From Synechocystis sp. PCC 7509 (lineage in GTDB: Bacteria; Cyanobacteriota; Cyanobacteriia; Cyanobacteriales; Chroococcidiopsidaceae), in contig NZ_ALVU02000001.1 of NCBI RefSeq assembly GCF_000332075.2, forward strand, positions 2,988,324-3,052,323: DNA of 64,000 nt. The letters are read 5' to 3'. Positions within the stretch are counted from its first letter, which is position 1, and each line of letters begins with the position of its first letter. The notes beneath the pieces are model-generated. The model saw only the letters and a list, made by a program, of their open reading frames with translations, was not told where the DNA came from and did not search any database. Shown in pieces: positions 26,107 to 35,756 of this stretch. The position numbers and the translations under genes were made by a program.

Positions 26107-27219
26107 ATGATTCGCGTTTACACTCAATTAGAACAAGGATCGCAGTGGTTGCAACGCTACCAAGGCAGTAAACCAGTCTTTGCTTGTGTTTTGGGCTTTA
26201 CAGACACGGGTTTAATTCCTGGAATTTCTGCGGCGGGTGCAACTCCAGGCGATCGTCAGTATACTTGCCTTGCCGATGCGGAATTTTTATATAATGGAGT
26301 GCGATCGCATCCTAGGTATCCCTTACCCCCTCTCCATGCTGGCGCTTCCCCGGTATTTATTTCTCGCGCGGTGGTAGAAGCTCTCAATATCCCTATCTAT
26401 TTATTTAATGCCGGATTACCCCAGCCTCCAGTTGTCCCTACTATAGATTTAGGCGGTACTCCAGCGAAATGTTTGTCGGCTGGCTGCGCCTTAGAATTAA
26501 AAACTGTGCAACATCTACTAGAGCAAGGTTTGATTTGGGGTGAAAAGCTGGCAAAAACTACGCCAAAGGGCTATGTAATTATTGGTGAATGTGTTGTAGG
26601 AGGGACTACCACCGCCCTTGCTGTTTTAACAGGGTTAGGGATTGCAGCTACAGGAAAAGTTAATAGTAGTCATCCAATTTGTAACCATGCCCAAAAATGG
26701 GAAATAGTGCAAGCTGGACTTAAACAAGCAGGAAAAAATAATTTTAGCGATCCTCTCCAAGTAGTCGCTTCCGTAGGCGATCCCATGCAAATTGTCGTTG
26801 CGGGAATGGCAATTTCTGCCAGCCGCTATGGCGGTGTTTTACTGGCTGGTGGAACGCAAATGTTGGCGGTTTATGCTTTAATTGCAGCTATTGTCAAAGC
26901 TTACGATTTGGTTTGGCAACCAATGCAAGTTGTAGTGGGGACAACTCGTTGGGTAGCAGAAGATCCAACAGGAAATACCGTTAAATTAGCCGCAGAAGTC
27001 GGTAGTGTACCATTACTAGCTACGCAATTGAGTTTTGCTCTTTCTACTTACGAACAACTTCGAGCTTACGAACAAGGATTTGTAAAAGAAGGTATGGGCG
27101 CAGGTGGGGCTTGCATTGCTGCGAATTTAACTCAAGGTTGGCAGCAAACAAAAATGCTCCAAGCGATTGAAAGCTTGGTAGATAAGTATTTAGCAAGTTT
27201 TGGGCAATTCTTTTTCTAG
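26107..27219 (+). CDS. cobT: Nicotinate-nucleotide-dependent phosphoribosyltransferase, CobT-like
   Basis: This 370-residue protein belongs to the cyanobacterial CobT group involved in forming the lower-ligand nucleotide of a cobamide. Family blocks include GATPGDRQYTCLADAEFL near residue 48, VIGECVVGGTTTALAVL near 162, VVASVGDPMQIVVAG near 225, and VVGTTRWVAEDPTGN near 285. ATG start at 26107. Its stop overlaps the end of a small gene on the other strand by a few bases. The substrate base is not decided by sequence. Confidence 0.85.
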   Translation: MIRVYTQLEQGSQWLQRYQGSKPVFACVLGFTDTGLIPGISAAGATPGDRQYTCLADAEFLYNGVRSHPRYPLPPLHAGASPVFISRAVVEALNIPIYLFNAGLPQPPVVPTIDLGGTPAKCLSAGCALELKTVQHLLEQGLIWGEKLAKTTPKGYVIIGECVVGGTTTALAVLTGLGIAATGKVNSSHPICNHAQKWEIVQAGLKQAGKNNFSDPLQVVASVGDPMQIVVAGMAISASRYGGVLLAGGTQMLAVYALIAAIVKAYDLVWQPMQVVVGTTRWVAEDPTGNTVKLAAEVGSVPLLATQLSFALSTYEQLRAYEQGFVKEGMGAGGACIAANLTQGWQQTKMLQAIESLVDKYLASFGQFFF

Positions 27220-27386
27220 TGGATTCTTTGCGCAAGTATTTGTTCTTCTAAAGCCGCAATTCTGTTGTAGGCGGCGGTTAGTTGGGCTGTCAGTCTGCAA
27301 ATTTGAATTTCTGGGGTTAATTCCTTTTCCCCAGACTTGGGGGCGTATTTAGAACTATTATCGGCAAGAACATCTTTATGTTCCAT
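27216..27386 (-). CDS. 56-residue coiled-coil protein
   Basis: Read on the minus strand, an ATG at 27386 opens a 56-residue frame, MEHKDVLADNSSKYAPK then EIQICRLTAQLTAAYNRIAALEEQIL, ending at the TAG at 27216. The C-terminal half has clean heptads. It lies seven bases after another small coiled-coil gene on the same strand and overlaps the last bases of cobT. The pair may act together or be parts of one protein elsewhere. Function unknown. Confidence 0.5.
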   Translation of the reverse strand: MEHKDVLADNSSKYAPKSGEKELTPEIQICRLTAQLTAAYNRIAALEEQILAQRIH

Positions 27387-27393
27387 CGTTGGT

Positions 27394-27582
27394 TTATAAC
27401 TCTAAACTTGGGTAGCGCTCAGTATTTTCTGCGGCTAAAAAATTACCATCTCCATCTTGCATTGGTGTTAAACGGCATTCTGACAAAGCATCAGCAACTT
27501 GACAATTTAGTTGCTCTACTACTTGATACAGGGCATCTACTTTTTGACTTAATGTTGTGACTTGTTTTTGTAATGGTTCCAT
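27394..27582 (-). CDS. 62-residue coiled-coil protein
   Basis: The frame begins with ATG and reads MEPLQKQVTTLSQKVDALYQVVEQL, a long amphipathic helix, then a Cys-containing middle and a polar tail. There is no signal or membrane segment. It is followed after seven bases by the other small coiled-coil gene. Both are likely cytoplasmic structural or adaptor peptides, unknown in function. Confidence 0.5.
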   Translation of the reverse strand: MEPLQKQVTTLSQKVDALYQVVEQLNCQVADALSECRLTPMQDGDGNFLAAENTERYPSLEL

Positions 27583-28056
27583 TTGACCCCCTCACTGCCT
27601 GCATCGCTACTATTTTAGGATGGTAATCAATAATTTGAATAAGTATAATTTGCGGAAGAAGTATTTAACTCTCCCAGGCTTTGTTTCTAGTTTGATACAT
27701 TAATAATTACCTCCAAAGGAAAGTAAATATTATAGACTATTAGTATTTTAGTAACTTTACCTTGTTTGTATAGCTACAAACAAGTGTCTTATTTCCACCC
27801 CCCTTTGTTGCTCGGAGGCTATGGGTTGCAGCTTGGTCGTTTAATTTTTCGCTACTGTGCTGAAGCTAAACTAAAATTAGGTTTTTTAGGCGATAGTCTA
27901 ATTGTATAGTTCGCGTAGCTTGTAAAAAAGCTGCGATCGCATCTCGTCTGCTAAAAAATTTCTCTTGATTTCGCCATTGAGTATTTACTGCATAAGTCAA
28001 GATGACGTGATTAGGGGAGCTTGTAAAGGGTTTCATTATCTCAGGAGAGTAAAAAT
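27583..28056. other. Gene-free spacer with a hairpin
   Basis: About 470 bases with no credible gene. An exact inverted repeat (CTTGTTTGTA, loop TAGC, TACAAACAAG) lies at 27761-27784 and could be a terminator or operator. A HIP1 site is near 27934. A strong ribosome-binding site, AGGAGAG, ends just before the start of the methyltransferase gene at 28057. Confidence 0.5.
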
Positions 28057-28839
28057 ATGAGTTCTTTAAAATCGGTTGTAAAAAATAGTATTCCAGAAAA
28101 TTATCTCCCTAGCATGATAGGAATGTATTACAACTTACGTTCGTTGTTATACATTGGCAATGAAGTTAGCTGCCCTTGTTGTGGTGGTAATTTCAGTAAA
28201 TTTCTTGCCTATGGGGGTGATAATCCACAAGAAGATTCTCAATGTCCAAGATGTGGGGGTGTAGAGAGACATCGGATTTTATGGTTGTATCTGCAAAACA
28301 AAACTAACTTTTTTAAAGATAAGTTAAAAGTTTTACATTTTGCTCCTGAGTATTGGTTTCAAGAGAATTTTAAAAAATTACCCAACTTAGAATACATCAC
28401 TACAGATTTATTCGACAGGTTAGCAATGGTAAAAATGGATATAACTAATATTACCTATGAAGATAATCAATTTGATGTAATTTTATGCAGTCATGTATTA
28501 GAACATATACCTGACGAAGCAAAGGCAATCAAAGAATTACTTAGAATTTTAAAACCGAGCGGTTGGGCAATTTTACAAGTTCCCCTTGACACTAGACGAG
28601 AAAAAACTTTTGAAGATCCAAGTATAGTTTCTCCAGAGGACAGAAGAAGAAACTTTGGACAAGAAGATCACGTAAGATTACACGGACTTGACTATAAAGA
28701 CAGGCTTGAAAAAGCGGGATTTAAAGTAAAAGTAGAAGATTACGTACAAGAATTGGGACAAGAAAAAGCTAAAAAATATAAATTAGAAGAAACAAGAAAT
28801 GGACATATGTGTAATAAAATCTATTACTGTACTAAATGA
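28057..28839 (+). CDS. Class I SAM-dependent methyltransferase with zinc ribbon
   Basis: The 260-residue protein begins with a short basic-rich helix and a zinc-ribbon like pair CPCCGG (about residue 40) and CPRCGG (about 67). The methyltransferase domain follows: LKVLHFAPEYWFQ as motif I, MDITNITYEDNQFDVILCSHVLEHIPDE near 128-155, and RILKPSGWAILQVP. The HVLEHIPD block is the classical methyltransferase_11 signature. The substrate is not apparent. It is preceded by a strong Shine-Dalgarno site. Confidence 0.85.
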   Translation: MSSLKSVVKNSIPENYLPSMIGMYYNLRSLLYIGNEVSCPCCGGNFSKFLAYGGDNPQEDSQCPRCGGVERHRILWLYLQNKTNFFKDKLKVLHFAPEYWFQENFKKLPNLEYITTDLFDRLAMVKMDITNITYEDNQFDVILCSHVLEHIPDEAKAIKELLRILKPSGWAILQVPLDTRREKTFEDPSIVSPEDRRRNFGQEDHVRLHGLDYKDRLEKAGFKVKVEDYVQELGQEKAKKYKLEETRNGHMCNKIYYCTK

Positions 28840-29060
28840 ACCCTAAAAAAGATTAAAGATTTTAGCTAGAGGTTTTTTGACTCTGTAGTTTAAAATCCGT
28901 CTTAGCGAAAATACTTATAAGTTAAATTTATGCCTTACTAGCAGGCACAATTGCTGTTTGGGCGATCGCACCAATTGAAGCAAATATAAGTTGCCATAAG
29001 TTTAGCAATAGTGAAGTGCGATCGCGTCTTCTAGATTAATTAGTGCCTGTGGTTACTTGA

Positions 29061-29837
29061 ATGTGTCTCTTATTTTCCAAATTTAAAGCTCAAGAATTTG
29101 ACCAATTTTGCCAATTGTTGTGTTCTGTGTTTGAGACAACTCCAGAACAGTTAGCGGAACTGTACCAAGATATTGACGATAAATTTGATCAGCCAGGTTG
29201 GCCTTTGCACTTTGTCCGCCGAGATTTTTTTAAGTCTGTAAATGAGGAGTTTTGCTTTACTTACCAAAAATCTCCCGTCATTGCGGTGGATTTGCCCAGT
29301 CTTATGGAGTTGGATGATGGAAGAATTGATAAACCAACAGTGGCGATCGTTGGTCAAGATTCTAAAAATGACAGAAACCATGAACACTTGGTAGTTGGTA
29401 CACCTTATGGTTTACATCACAAAGGCTCCCGTGAAGATTTGCCTCGGACAAAATTGTATTTTGAAATGATTCAAGTTTTGCTCAATTTAGGATATCGAGT
29501 TTATCTCACAGATTTACTAAAGATATGGGTTTGTAATCCTGACCGACCTTACAATGGAATTAACCTGCCAGAGGAAGATAAGCAGAGGTTTCTAAAACTG
29601 ATCAAGCTAGAACTAGATATAGTAAAGCCAGTTGCTGTGATAACTTGGGGCAAATTCGCTAATGATGGTGTAGGCAAATTGCCTTTAAATATTGAACACC
29701 TAAAGTTTATTCATCCGAGCGGCGCTGCTAATGGTGCTTTCAAAAGATTCACAGGTGAAAGTCCGACCTATTCAAATAAGCTGAATTACTGGCGCAGAGA
29801 AATTATTAAGCGTTTGCCCGGTCAGTTTAATGTTTAA
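29061..29837 (+). CDS. Uracil-DNA-glycosylase-fold protein, unknown specificity
   Basis: The 258-residue protein has a helical start (1-60), then PTVAIVGQDSKNDRNHEH near residue 93, YRVYLTDLLKIWVC near 152, AVITWGKFANDGV near 197 and FIHPSGAANGAFKR near 216. The order (G-Q-D after a strand, a D-x-hydrophobic strand, then HPS) resembles the uracil-DNA glycosylase superfamily, but no standard catalytic aspartate/asparagine motif is clean. It could be a base-excision enzyme or a relative with another role. The start ATG is preceded by a purine-poor leader, so the N-terminus is not certain. Confidence 0.55.
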   Translation: MCLLFSKFKAQEFDQFCQLLCSVFETTPEQLAELYQDIDDKFDQPGWPLHFVRRDFFKSVNEEFCFTYQKSPVIAVDLPSLMELDDGRIDKPTVAIVGQDSKNDRNHEHLVVGTPYGLHHKGSREDLPRTKLYFEMIQVLLNLGYRVYLTDLLKIWVCNPDRPYNGINLPEEDKQRFLKLIKLELDIVKPVAVITWGKFANDGVGKLPLNIEHLKFIHPSGAANGAFKRFTGESPTYSNKLNYWRREIIKRLPGQFNV

Positions 29838-29920
29838 CGAGCGTATCAATATCATTAAGTGTTCTTACTTTTTATTATGTTGCTCAATCTTTCAGTAAGT
29901 ACATATAGTCATTAATCAGT

Positions 29921-31045
29921 ATGAAACAATATTTTGCAACCGTTGCTAGAGGCTTAGAAACCCTAGTAGCTCAGGAATTGGAGCAATTAGGCGCTCACGA
30001 AGTAGAACCAGGATTTTGCGGCGCAAGCTTTAAAGGCGATCGCACTTTGCTTTATCGCGTCAACTTATGGGCGAGGCTACCATTCCGAATCTTAGTCAAG
30101 TTGCAAGAGTTTCCGTGTCTTGATACCCAGGATCTTTATAACGGTATTCAAACTATTGATTGGTCAGAATATCTCAATCCAGACTCAACTTTGGCGGTAA
30201 ATGCTACGGGAAAGAGCGATCGCCTCAATCATACTCATTTTACGGCTTTACAAGTTAAAAAAGCGATCGTCGAACAACAGCAAGAACAGTTTGGCGATAG
30301 ATCGAACGTAGAAACTCAAGATCCAGATTTGCGAATAAACGTGCATATTGACCGCGATGTTTGTACTGTAAGCCTTGATAGTTCGGGAAATAGCTTGCAT
30401 CGCCGGGGTTATCGTCCAGTAATGGGCGCTGCTCCCTTAAAAGAATCACTAGCGGCGGCTTTGATTCAACTATCTTCTTGGCAGCCAGAACAGATGTTTT
30501 ACGACCCCCTTTGTGGTTCGGGTACTTTACCTCTTGAAGCTAGTTTAAAGGCGCTTAACATTGCGCCAGGGCTGTTTCGAGAGCGTTTTGGGTTTGAAAC
30601 TTGGCTCGATTTTGATTTGACGTTGTTAGAAGAATTAATAGAAGCTGCTAAAAATAGTCAAAAAGACGCGCTTCCCGCGCCGATTTGGGGAAGCGATAAA
30701 GATGAAAAAGCTATTGAAAATGCGATCGCCAACGCGACAAGCTGCGGCGTTTTAGATCGGGTTTGGTTTTCGCAAATGGATTTGAGCGAAGTTGTCGCTC
30801 CCGCCGATAGTGGCGTATTGTTTTGCAATCCACCTTATGGCGAAAGGTTGGGACGAGACAGCGACTTGGGGGCATTTTACAAACTTTTAGGGGACGTGCT
30901 AAAACAACGCTTTAAAGGTTGGACTGCTTTTGTGTTGAGTGGAAACAAGGAATTAGCTTTGTGTATAGGGCTAAAATCATCTCAACGGACGGCAGTATTT
31001 AACGGCACTTTGCCTTGTCAGTTAATGAAATATGATCTGTATTAG
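29921..31045 (+). CDS. THUMP-domain RNA (guanine-N2) methyltransferase
   Basis: The 374-residue protein starts MKQYFATVARGLETLVAQELEQLGA, the N-terminal ferredoxin-like plus THUMP region that binds RNA. The methyltransferase domain has the motif FYDPLCGSGTLPLEA near residue 190 and the catalytic NPPYGERLG near 303. This is the RlmL/YpsC type that methylates guanine N2 in 23S rRNA. ATG start and full length are normal for the single-domain form. Confidence 0.92.
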   Translation: MKQYFATVARGLETLVAQELEQLGAHEVEPGFCGASFKGDRTLLYRVNLWARLPFRILVKLQEFPCLDTQDLYNGIQTIDWSEYLNPDSTLAVNATGKSDRLNHTHFTALQVKKAIVEQQQEQFGDRSNVETQDPDLRINVHIDRDVCTVSLDSSGNSLHRRGYRPVMGAAPLKESLAAALIQLSSWQPEQMFYDPLCGSGTLPLEASLKALNIAPGLFRERFGFETWLDFDLTLLEELIEAAKNSQKDALPAPIWGSDKDEKAIENAIANATSCGVLDRVWFSQMDLSEVVAPADSGVLFCNPPYGERLGRDSDLGAFYKLLGDVLKQRFKGWTAFVLSGNKELALCIGLKSSQRTAVFNGTLPCQLMKYDLY

Positions 31046-31092
31046 GCTAGAAGAAATCCCCTAAAGAGCGAAAAATAATTTCAATATTGACT

Positions 31093-32703
31093 ATGTTGCG
31101 ACTAACTGAAGTGAAGCTTCCTCTCGATCATCCCCAAGAAGCGATTGAGACGGCTATCCTCAAAAAGCTTCAAATCGCTCCCACTGATTTGCTCGGCTAT
31201 ACAATTTTTAAGCGCAGCTATGATGCTCGTAAAAAAGGCGAAATTGTGCTTGTTTATATTTTGGATGTAGAAACAACTAAAGAAAAACAGATTTGCGATC
31301 GCCTTAAAAAAGATCCGCACATCAGCATCACCCCAGACATGAGCTATCGTTTGGTAGCCAAAGCTCCAGATTCTAACACCACCCGACCGATTGTAATTGG
31401 TACTGGCCCATGTGGAATGTTTGCGGGCTTATTATTAGCACAAATGGGTTTTCGACCGATTTTGTTAGAAAGGGGTAAAGCAGTACGCGATCGCACGGTG
31501 GATACTTTTGCATTCTGGAAAAACAAAGAACAACTAAACCCAGAATCTAACGCTCAATTTGGTGAAGGGGGAGCGGGTACTTTTTCTGATGGCAAACTCT
31601 ACAGTCAAGTTAAAGATTCTCAGCATTATGGGCGCAAAGTTCTGACTGAATTTGTCAATGCTGGTGCTTCCCCAGAAATTTTGTATATAAATAAGCCCCA
31701 TATCGGTACTTTTAAATTAGTGGGTATAGTTCAAAGCATCCGTGCCACGATTGAAGCATTAGGCGGCGAAATTCGGTTTCAAAGTCGGGTAGAAGATATT
31801 GATATTGAAAATGGACAAGTGCGGGGAGTTACCCTTGCTAGTGGAGAATACATTGCCAGCAATCATGTAGTTTTAGCCGTCGGACATAGCGCCCGTGATA
31901 CCTTTCAAATGCTGTATGAGCGGGGAGTTTACATCGAAGCTAAACCTTTTTCGATTGGCTTTCGCGTTGAACATCCCCAACCAATTATTGATGTCGCTCG
32001 TTTTGGGGAAAATGCAGGTCATAAACTTTTAGGTGCAGCCGATTATAAACTGGTTCACCACTGCCAAAATGGGCGCTCTGTCTATAGCTTTTGTATGTGT
32101 CCGGGGGGACTTGTAGTAGCCGCCGCCTCTGAACCCGGACGATTAGTTACTAATGGGATGAGCCAATATTCTCGCAACGAACGTAACGCCAATAGTGCGA
32201 TCGTTGTGGGGATTACTCCAGAAGATTATCCGGGTCATCCGTTAGCCGGAATTGACTTTCAACGCCGTTTAGAAGAAAGAGCTTTTGAGTTAGGTGGGAA
32301 AACTTATTATGCTCCCGGACAGCTAGTAGGAGACTTCATTGCTAATCATCCTTCTACAGCGCTAGGTACGGTTCAGCCATCTTACACACCAGGGGTTAAT
32401 TTAGGCGATTTGAGCCAAAGTTTGCCAGATTATGCCATTTCTGCCATCCGTGAGGCGCTACCAGCTTTTGCTAAAAAAATTAAAGGCTTTGCGATGAACG
32501 ATGCAATTTTGACAGGGGTAGAAACCCGCACTTCATCGCCAATTCGGATTAAACGCCAAGAAAACTATCAATCTTTAAATACTCAAGGTCTTTATCCTGC
32601 TGGAGAAGGAGCGGGATATGCGGGGGGAATCCTCTCGGCTGGTATTGACGGTATTAAGGTTGCCGAGGCAGTAGCATTAAATATATTGCGGCTTGCTATT
32701 TAA
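31093..32703 (+). CDS. FAD-dependent oxidoreductase
   Basis: This 536-residue flavoprotein has an N-terminal alpha/beta domain (1-90), then the FAD-binding loop PIVIGTGPCGMFAGLLLAQMG near residue 98 and ILLERGKAVRDR. AQFGEGGAGTFSDGKLYS near 152 and VLAVGHSARDTFQML near 260 are family signatures; a C-terminal LYPAGEGAGYAGGILSAGIDG closes the FAD site. These proteins are widespread and poorly characterised. ATG at 31093 is preferred over the TTG two codons earlier. It converges with the next gene, three bases apart. Confidence 0.85.
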   Translation: MLRLTEVKLPLDHPQEAIETAILKKLQIAPTDLLGYTIFKRSYDARKKGEIVLVYILDVETTKEKQICDRLKKDPHISITPDMSYRLVAKAPDSNTTRPIVIGTGPCGMFAGLLLAQMGFRPILLERGKAVRDRTVDTFAFWKNKEQLNPESNAQFGEGGAGTFSDGKLYSQVKDSQHYGRKVLTEFVNAGASPEILYINKPHIGTFKLVGIVQSIRATIEALGGEIRFQSRVEDIDIENGQVRGVTLASGEYIASNHVVLAVGHSARDTFQMLYERGVYIEAKPFSIGFRVEHPQPIIDVARFGENAGHKLLGAADYKLVHHCQNGRSVYSFCMCPGGLVVAAASEPGRLVTNGMSQYSRNERNANSAIVVGITPEDYPGHPLAGIDFQRRLEERAFELGGKTYYAPGQLVGDFIANHPSTALGTVQPSYTPGVNLGDLSQSLPDYAISAIREALPAFAKKIKGFAMNDAILTGVETRTSSPIRIKRQENYQSLNTQGLYPAGEGAGYAGGILSAGIDGIKVAEAVALNILRLAI

Positions 32704-32706
32704 ACT

Positions 32707-33333
32707 TTATTCTAAAGAACTCGGTAAGCCAGCATCAAAAACTTCTTGAGCGGTTAAATTTAACTCAGGAAATGTTGGTGATAGAATGCGATCGCTTTTC
32801 CTAAACTGACTAACTTGATATTCGCCTTCCACAAGTTGATAAATTGAAATAGTTGGTTGTTTAGGATTGCCTATAAAACGCCTTCCACCTAAACCCAGAT
32901 AATCAACGATCCAATATTCAGGAATCCCAATTTCTTCATAATCACCAGCTTTATCAAGGTAATCGTTGCGCCAATTTGTGCTTACAACTTCTACTACCAA
33001 TGGAATTGATTCAGCATAAATAACTGTTGATTGATTTTGCCATCTCGGTTCTGTTGCTAAATTAGAACGGTTCAATAGCATTACGTCTGGTGAGTAAGCT
33101 GTTTCACTTTCAAGTGGTTTAATCAAAACTGTTTTGGGAACACCGTAGGGCAGGTTAAGACGACTATATTCTAAAGTAAATTTCTCACCCAAAAACGCTA
33201 CGATTTCTTCATGTTTGCCTAACGGTTGTGACATCTCAACAATTACCCCATTATGTAATTCATAGAAACCGTTGCTAGGTTTCCAATTTACAAATTCTTC
33301 AAAGCTTACTAATTTAGGTAGAGCTTGAGTCAT
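32707..33333 (-). CDS. Uma2-family (DUF820) restriction-endonuclease-fold protein
   Basis: The 208-residue protein has the PD-(D/E)xK-like core seen in the large cyanobacterial Uma2 group: FYELHNGVIVEMSQPLGKHEEIV near residue 23, YSPDVMLLNRS near 79, PLVVEVVSTNWRNDYLDKAGDYEEIGIPEYWIVD from 110. The motif order (D..., E-x-V, K) is intact. Many copies exist per cyanobacterial genome and their function is unknown. It is transcribed convergently with the oxidoreductase. Confidence 0.9.
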   Translation of the reverse strand: MTQALPKLVSFEEFVNWKPSNGFYELHNGVIVEMSQPLGKHEEIVAFLGEKFTLEYSRLNLPYGVPKTVLIKPLESETAYSPDVMLLNRSNLATEPRWQNQSTVIYAESIPLVVEVVSTNWRNDYLDKAGDYEEIGIPEYWIVDYLGLGGRRFIGNPKQPTISIYQLVEGEYQVSQFRKSDRILSPTFPELNLTAQEVFDAGLPSSLE

Positions 33334-33402
33334 ACATCCCTCAAAATTGATACCTGAACTGGAAATTAACTTTTTCTTTAATTTTATCTATATTAGTCCT
33401 CT

Positions 33403-33435
33403 AAAAAAAATCCCCCACCGTTAGGCAGGGGATTT
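33403..33435 (-). terminator. Rho-independent terminator of psaAB
   Basis: On the minus strand the sequence forms a perfect 12-bp stem (positions 33408-33435, including two G-U pairs), with a TAAC loop, followed by a run of eight T residues (33403-33410). It is 32 bases after the psaB stop codon and matches the expected end of the psaA-psaB transcript. Confidence 0.92.
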
Positions 33436-33466
33436 GATTTATTCAACTACACTTTAATTGAGATTA

Positions 33467-35680
33467 TCAACCAAATTTACCAGCAGTTGAAGCAATCAAG
33501 AAGGCTGCGTAAGTTAGAACATAGCCTACTGTAAAGTGAGCAAGTCCAATCAAACGACCTTGAACGATAGACATAGCAACAGGCTTGTCTTTCCAGCGAA
33601 TTAGGTTAGCAAGCGGTGTCCGCTCATGCGCCCAAACTAGAGTTTCAATCAACTCTTGCCAGTAACCTCTCCAGGAGATCAAGAACATGAAGCCCGTTGC
33701 CCAAACTAGGTGTCCAAACAAGAACATCCAAGACCAGACAGCCAAGTTATTCATCCCGTAAGGGTTGTAACCGTTAATCAACTGAGCAGAGTACAGCCAG
33801 AGATAATCTCTTAGCCAACCCATGAGATACGTTGACGACTCGTTAAACTGAGCGACGTTGCCTTGCCAGACCCCCAAATGCTTCCAGTGCCAGTAGAACG
33901 TCACCCAACCAATAGTGTTGAGCATCCAGAACATAGCAAGGTAGAAAGCATCCCAAGCTGAGATATCGCAAGTACCGCCACGACCAGGGCCATCGCAAGG
34001 GAAGGAGTAGCCAAAGTCTTTTTTGTCGGGCATTAGCTTAGAACCACGAGCATCCAAAGCACCTTTGACCAAAATCAAAACAGTGGTGTGAATACCCAAG
34101 GCGAAAGCGTGGTGAACTAAAAAGTCGCCAGGCCCAATTGTCAAGAATAAAGAGTTAGTACCGTTATTAATGGCATCTAACCAACCCGGAAGCCAAGCCG
34201 CACCCGCCGTCGAAGCGATGCTATCAGGGTTAGATAGTAGGGTGTCAAAACCGTACAATACCTTACCGTGAGCGCCTTGAATGAACTGGGCAAATACTGG
34301 CTCGATGAGGATTTGCTTTTCAGGAGTACCGAAAGCCACTACTACATCGTTGTGGACATACAAACCTAAAGTATGAAAACCCAAGAATAGCGACACCCAA
34401 CTGAGGTGAGAAATAATCGCTTCCTTATGCTTCAGTACCCGGTCTAAGACGTTGCCTTTATTTTGTTCGGAGTCATAATCGCGCACCCAGAAGATTCCAG
34501 CGTGGGCAAATGCTCCAACCATCAAGAATCCAGCAATGTACTGGTGATGGGTGTATAAAGCCGCTTGGGTTGTGAAATCCTGCCCTATAAAAGCATAGGG
34601 AGGCAAGGCGTACATATGCTGCGCTACTAACGATAGTGCTGTACCTAAAGCTGCTAAGTGAATAGACAACTGAAAGTGGAGCGAGTTGTTGTAGGTGTCG
34701 TACAAGCCTTGGTGAGGCAAGTTAAATTGACCTTCGGTTTTAGTGCCAAAAAAGTTTTTGGCGTTGAGCATTTCTTTAATGCTGTGACCAATACCGAAGT
34801 TGGTACGGTACATATGACCCGCAATAATAAAGATTACTGCGATCGCTAGGTGGTGGTGAGCCATATCGGTCAGCCACAGCGATTGAGTCTGAGGGTGGAA
34901 TCCACCTAAAAAGGTAAGAATTGCTGTACCAGCGCCTTGAGACGTACTAAATACCTGACTTGCGGTATCTGGATTTTGGGCGTAAACACCCCAGTCACCA
35001 GTAAAGAAAGGACGCAAGCCTGCGGGGTGAGGCAAGGTTGTTAAGAAGTTGTCCCAGCCTACGTGCTGTCCGCGAGATTCGGGGATGGCAACGTGGACTA
35101 AGTGACCAGCCCAAGCTAAAGAACTAACTCCAAACAAACCTGCCAAGTGGTGATTCAAGCGTGGCTCGGCACTCTTGAACCAAGACAAACTAGGACGGAA
35201 CTTTGGTTGCAAGTGCAGCCAACCAGCAAACAGAAACACTGCTGCCATTAGCAACAAGCCCACTGCTCCGGTATATAGTTCGGTATTTGTCCGCATCCCA
35301 ATGGTGTACCACCAGTGGTAAACACCAGAATAAGCAATATTAACTGGATAGGTCGCCCCAGCTTGAGTAAAGGCATCGACTGCGGCTTTACCAAAGTGAG
35401 GATCCCAAATAGCATGAGCAATCGGACGAACGTTGAGGGGATCTTTAATCCATTGTTCAAAGTTGCCTTGCCAAGCAACGTGGAACAGGAGGCTAGAGGT
35501 CCACAGGAAGATGATTGCCACATGACCAAAGTGGGTTGCGAAAATCTTTTGGTAAAGATTTTCTTCTGTCATGCCATCGTGGCTCTCAAAGTCGTTGCCT
35601 GTAGCAATCCCGTACCAGAGCCGACGAGTTGTCGGATCTTGGGCAAGATCCTGGCTAAATTTTGGAAATTTTGTTGCCAT
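33467..35680 (-). CDS. psaB: Photosystem I P700 apoprotein A2 (PsaB)
   Basis: The 737-residue protein is one half of the photosystem I reaction centre, an eleven-helix thylakoid membrane protein binding most of the chlorophyll and electron carriers. [24 protein letters not shown] is the universal N-terminus and [18 protein letters not shown] near residue 555 supplies two cysteines for the F-X iron-sulfur cluster shared with PsaA. It ends [21 protein letters not shown]. It follows psaA on the same strand with a 76-base intercistronic gap and is followed by a strong terminator. Confidence 0.99.
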   Translation of the reverse strand: MATKFPKFSQDLAQDPTTRRLWYGIATGNDFESHDGMTEENLYQKIFATHFGHVAIIFLWTSSLLFHVAWQGNFEQWIKDPLNVRPIAHAIWDPHFGKAAVDAFTQAGATYPVNIAYSGVYHWWYTIGMRTNTELYTGAVGLLLMAAVFLFAGWLHLQPKFRPSLSWFKSAEPRLNHHLAGLFGVSSLAWAGHLVHVAIPESRGQHVGWDNFLTTLPHPAGLRPFFTGDWGVYAQNPDTASQVFSTSQGAGTAILTFLGGFHPQTQSLWLTDMAHHHLAIAVIFIIAGHMYRTNFGIGHSIKEMLNAKNFFGTKTEGQFNLPHQGLYDTYNNSLHFQLSIHLAALGTALSLVAQHMYALPPYAFIGQDFTTQAALYTHHQYIAGFLMVGAFAHAGIFWVRDYDSEQNKGNVLDRVLKHKEAIISHLSWVSLFLGFHTLGLYVHNDVVVAFGTPEKQILIEPVFAQFIQGAHGKVLYGFDTLLSNPDSIASTAGAAWLPGWLDAINNGTNSLFLTIGPGDFLVHHAFALGIHTTVLILVKGALDARGSKLMPDKKDFGYSFPCDGPGRGGTCDISAWDAFYLAMFWMLNTIGWVTFYWHWKHLGVWQGNVAQFNESSTYLMGWLRDYLWLYSAQLINGYNPYGMNNLAVWSWMFLFGHLVWATGFMFLISWRGYWQELIETLVWAHERTPLANLIRWKDKPVAMSIVQGRLIGLAHFTVGYVLTYAAFLIASTAGKFG

Positions 35681-35705
35681 AGGTTTTATGAATTTGCTTC
35701 CATTT

Positions 35706-35751
35706 AGCGTTCAGTTGCCAGCACTTGCTGAAATGCTGACCCCTGAACGCT
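35706..35751. repeat. Intercistronic hairpin between psaA and psaB
   Basis: The arms AGCGTTCAG (35706-35714) and CTGAACGCT (35743-35751) are exact inverted copies, with a further short pairing AGCA/TGCT inside. The hairpin fills most of the psaA-psaB gap and may stabilise or process the mRNA. It is not followed by a U-run, so it is not a terminator. Confidence 0.6.
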
Positions 35752-35756
35752 GACCG

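Noticed and set aside
27378-27560. Plus-strand open frame after cobT
   Set aside because: It is the antisense of the two small coiled-coil genes, whose heptad pattern is the better coding signal.
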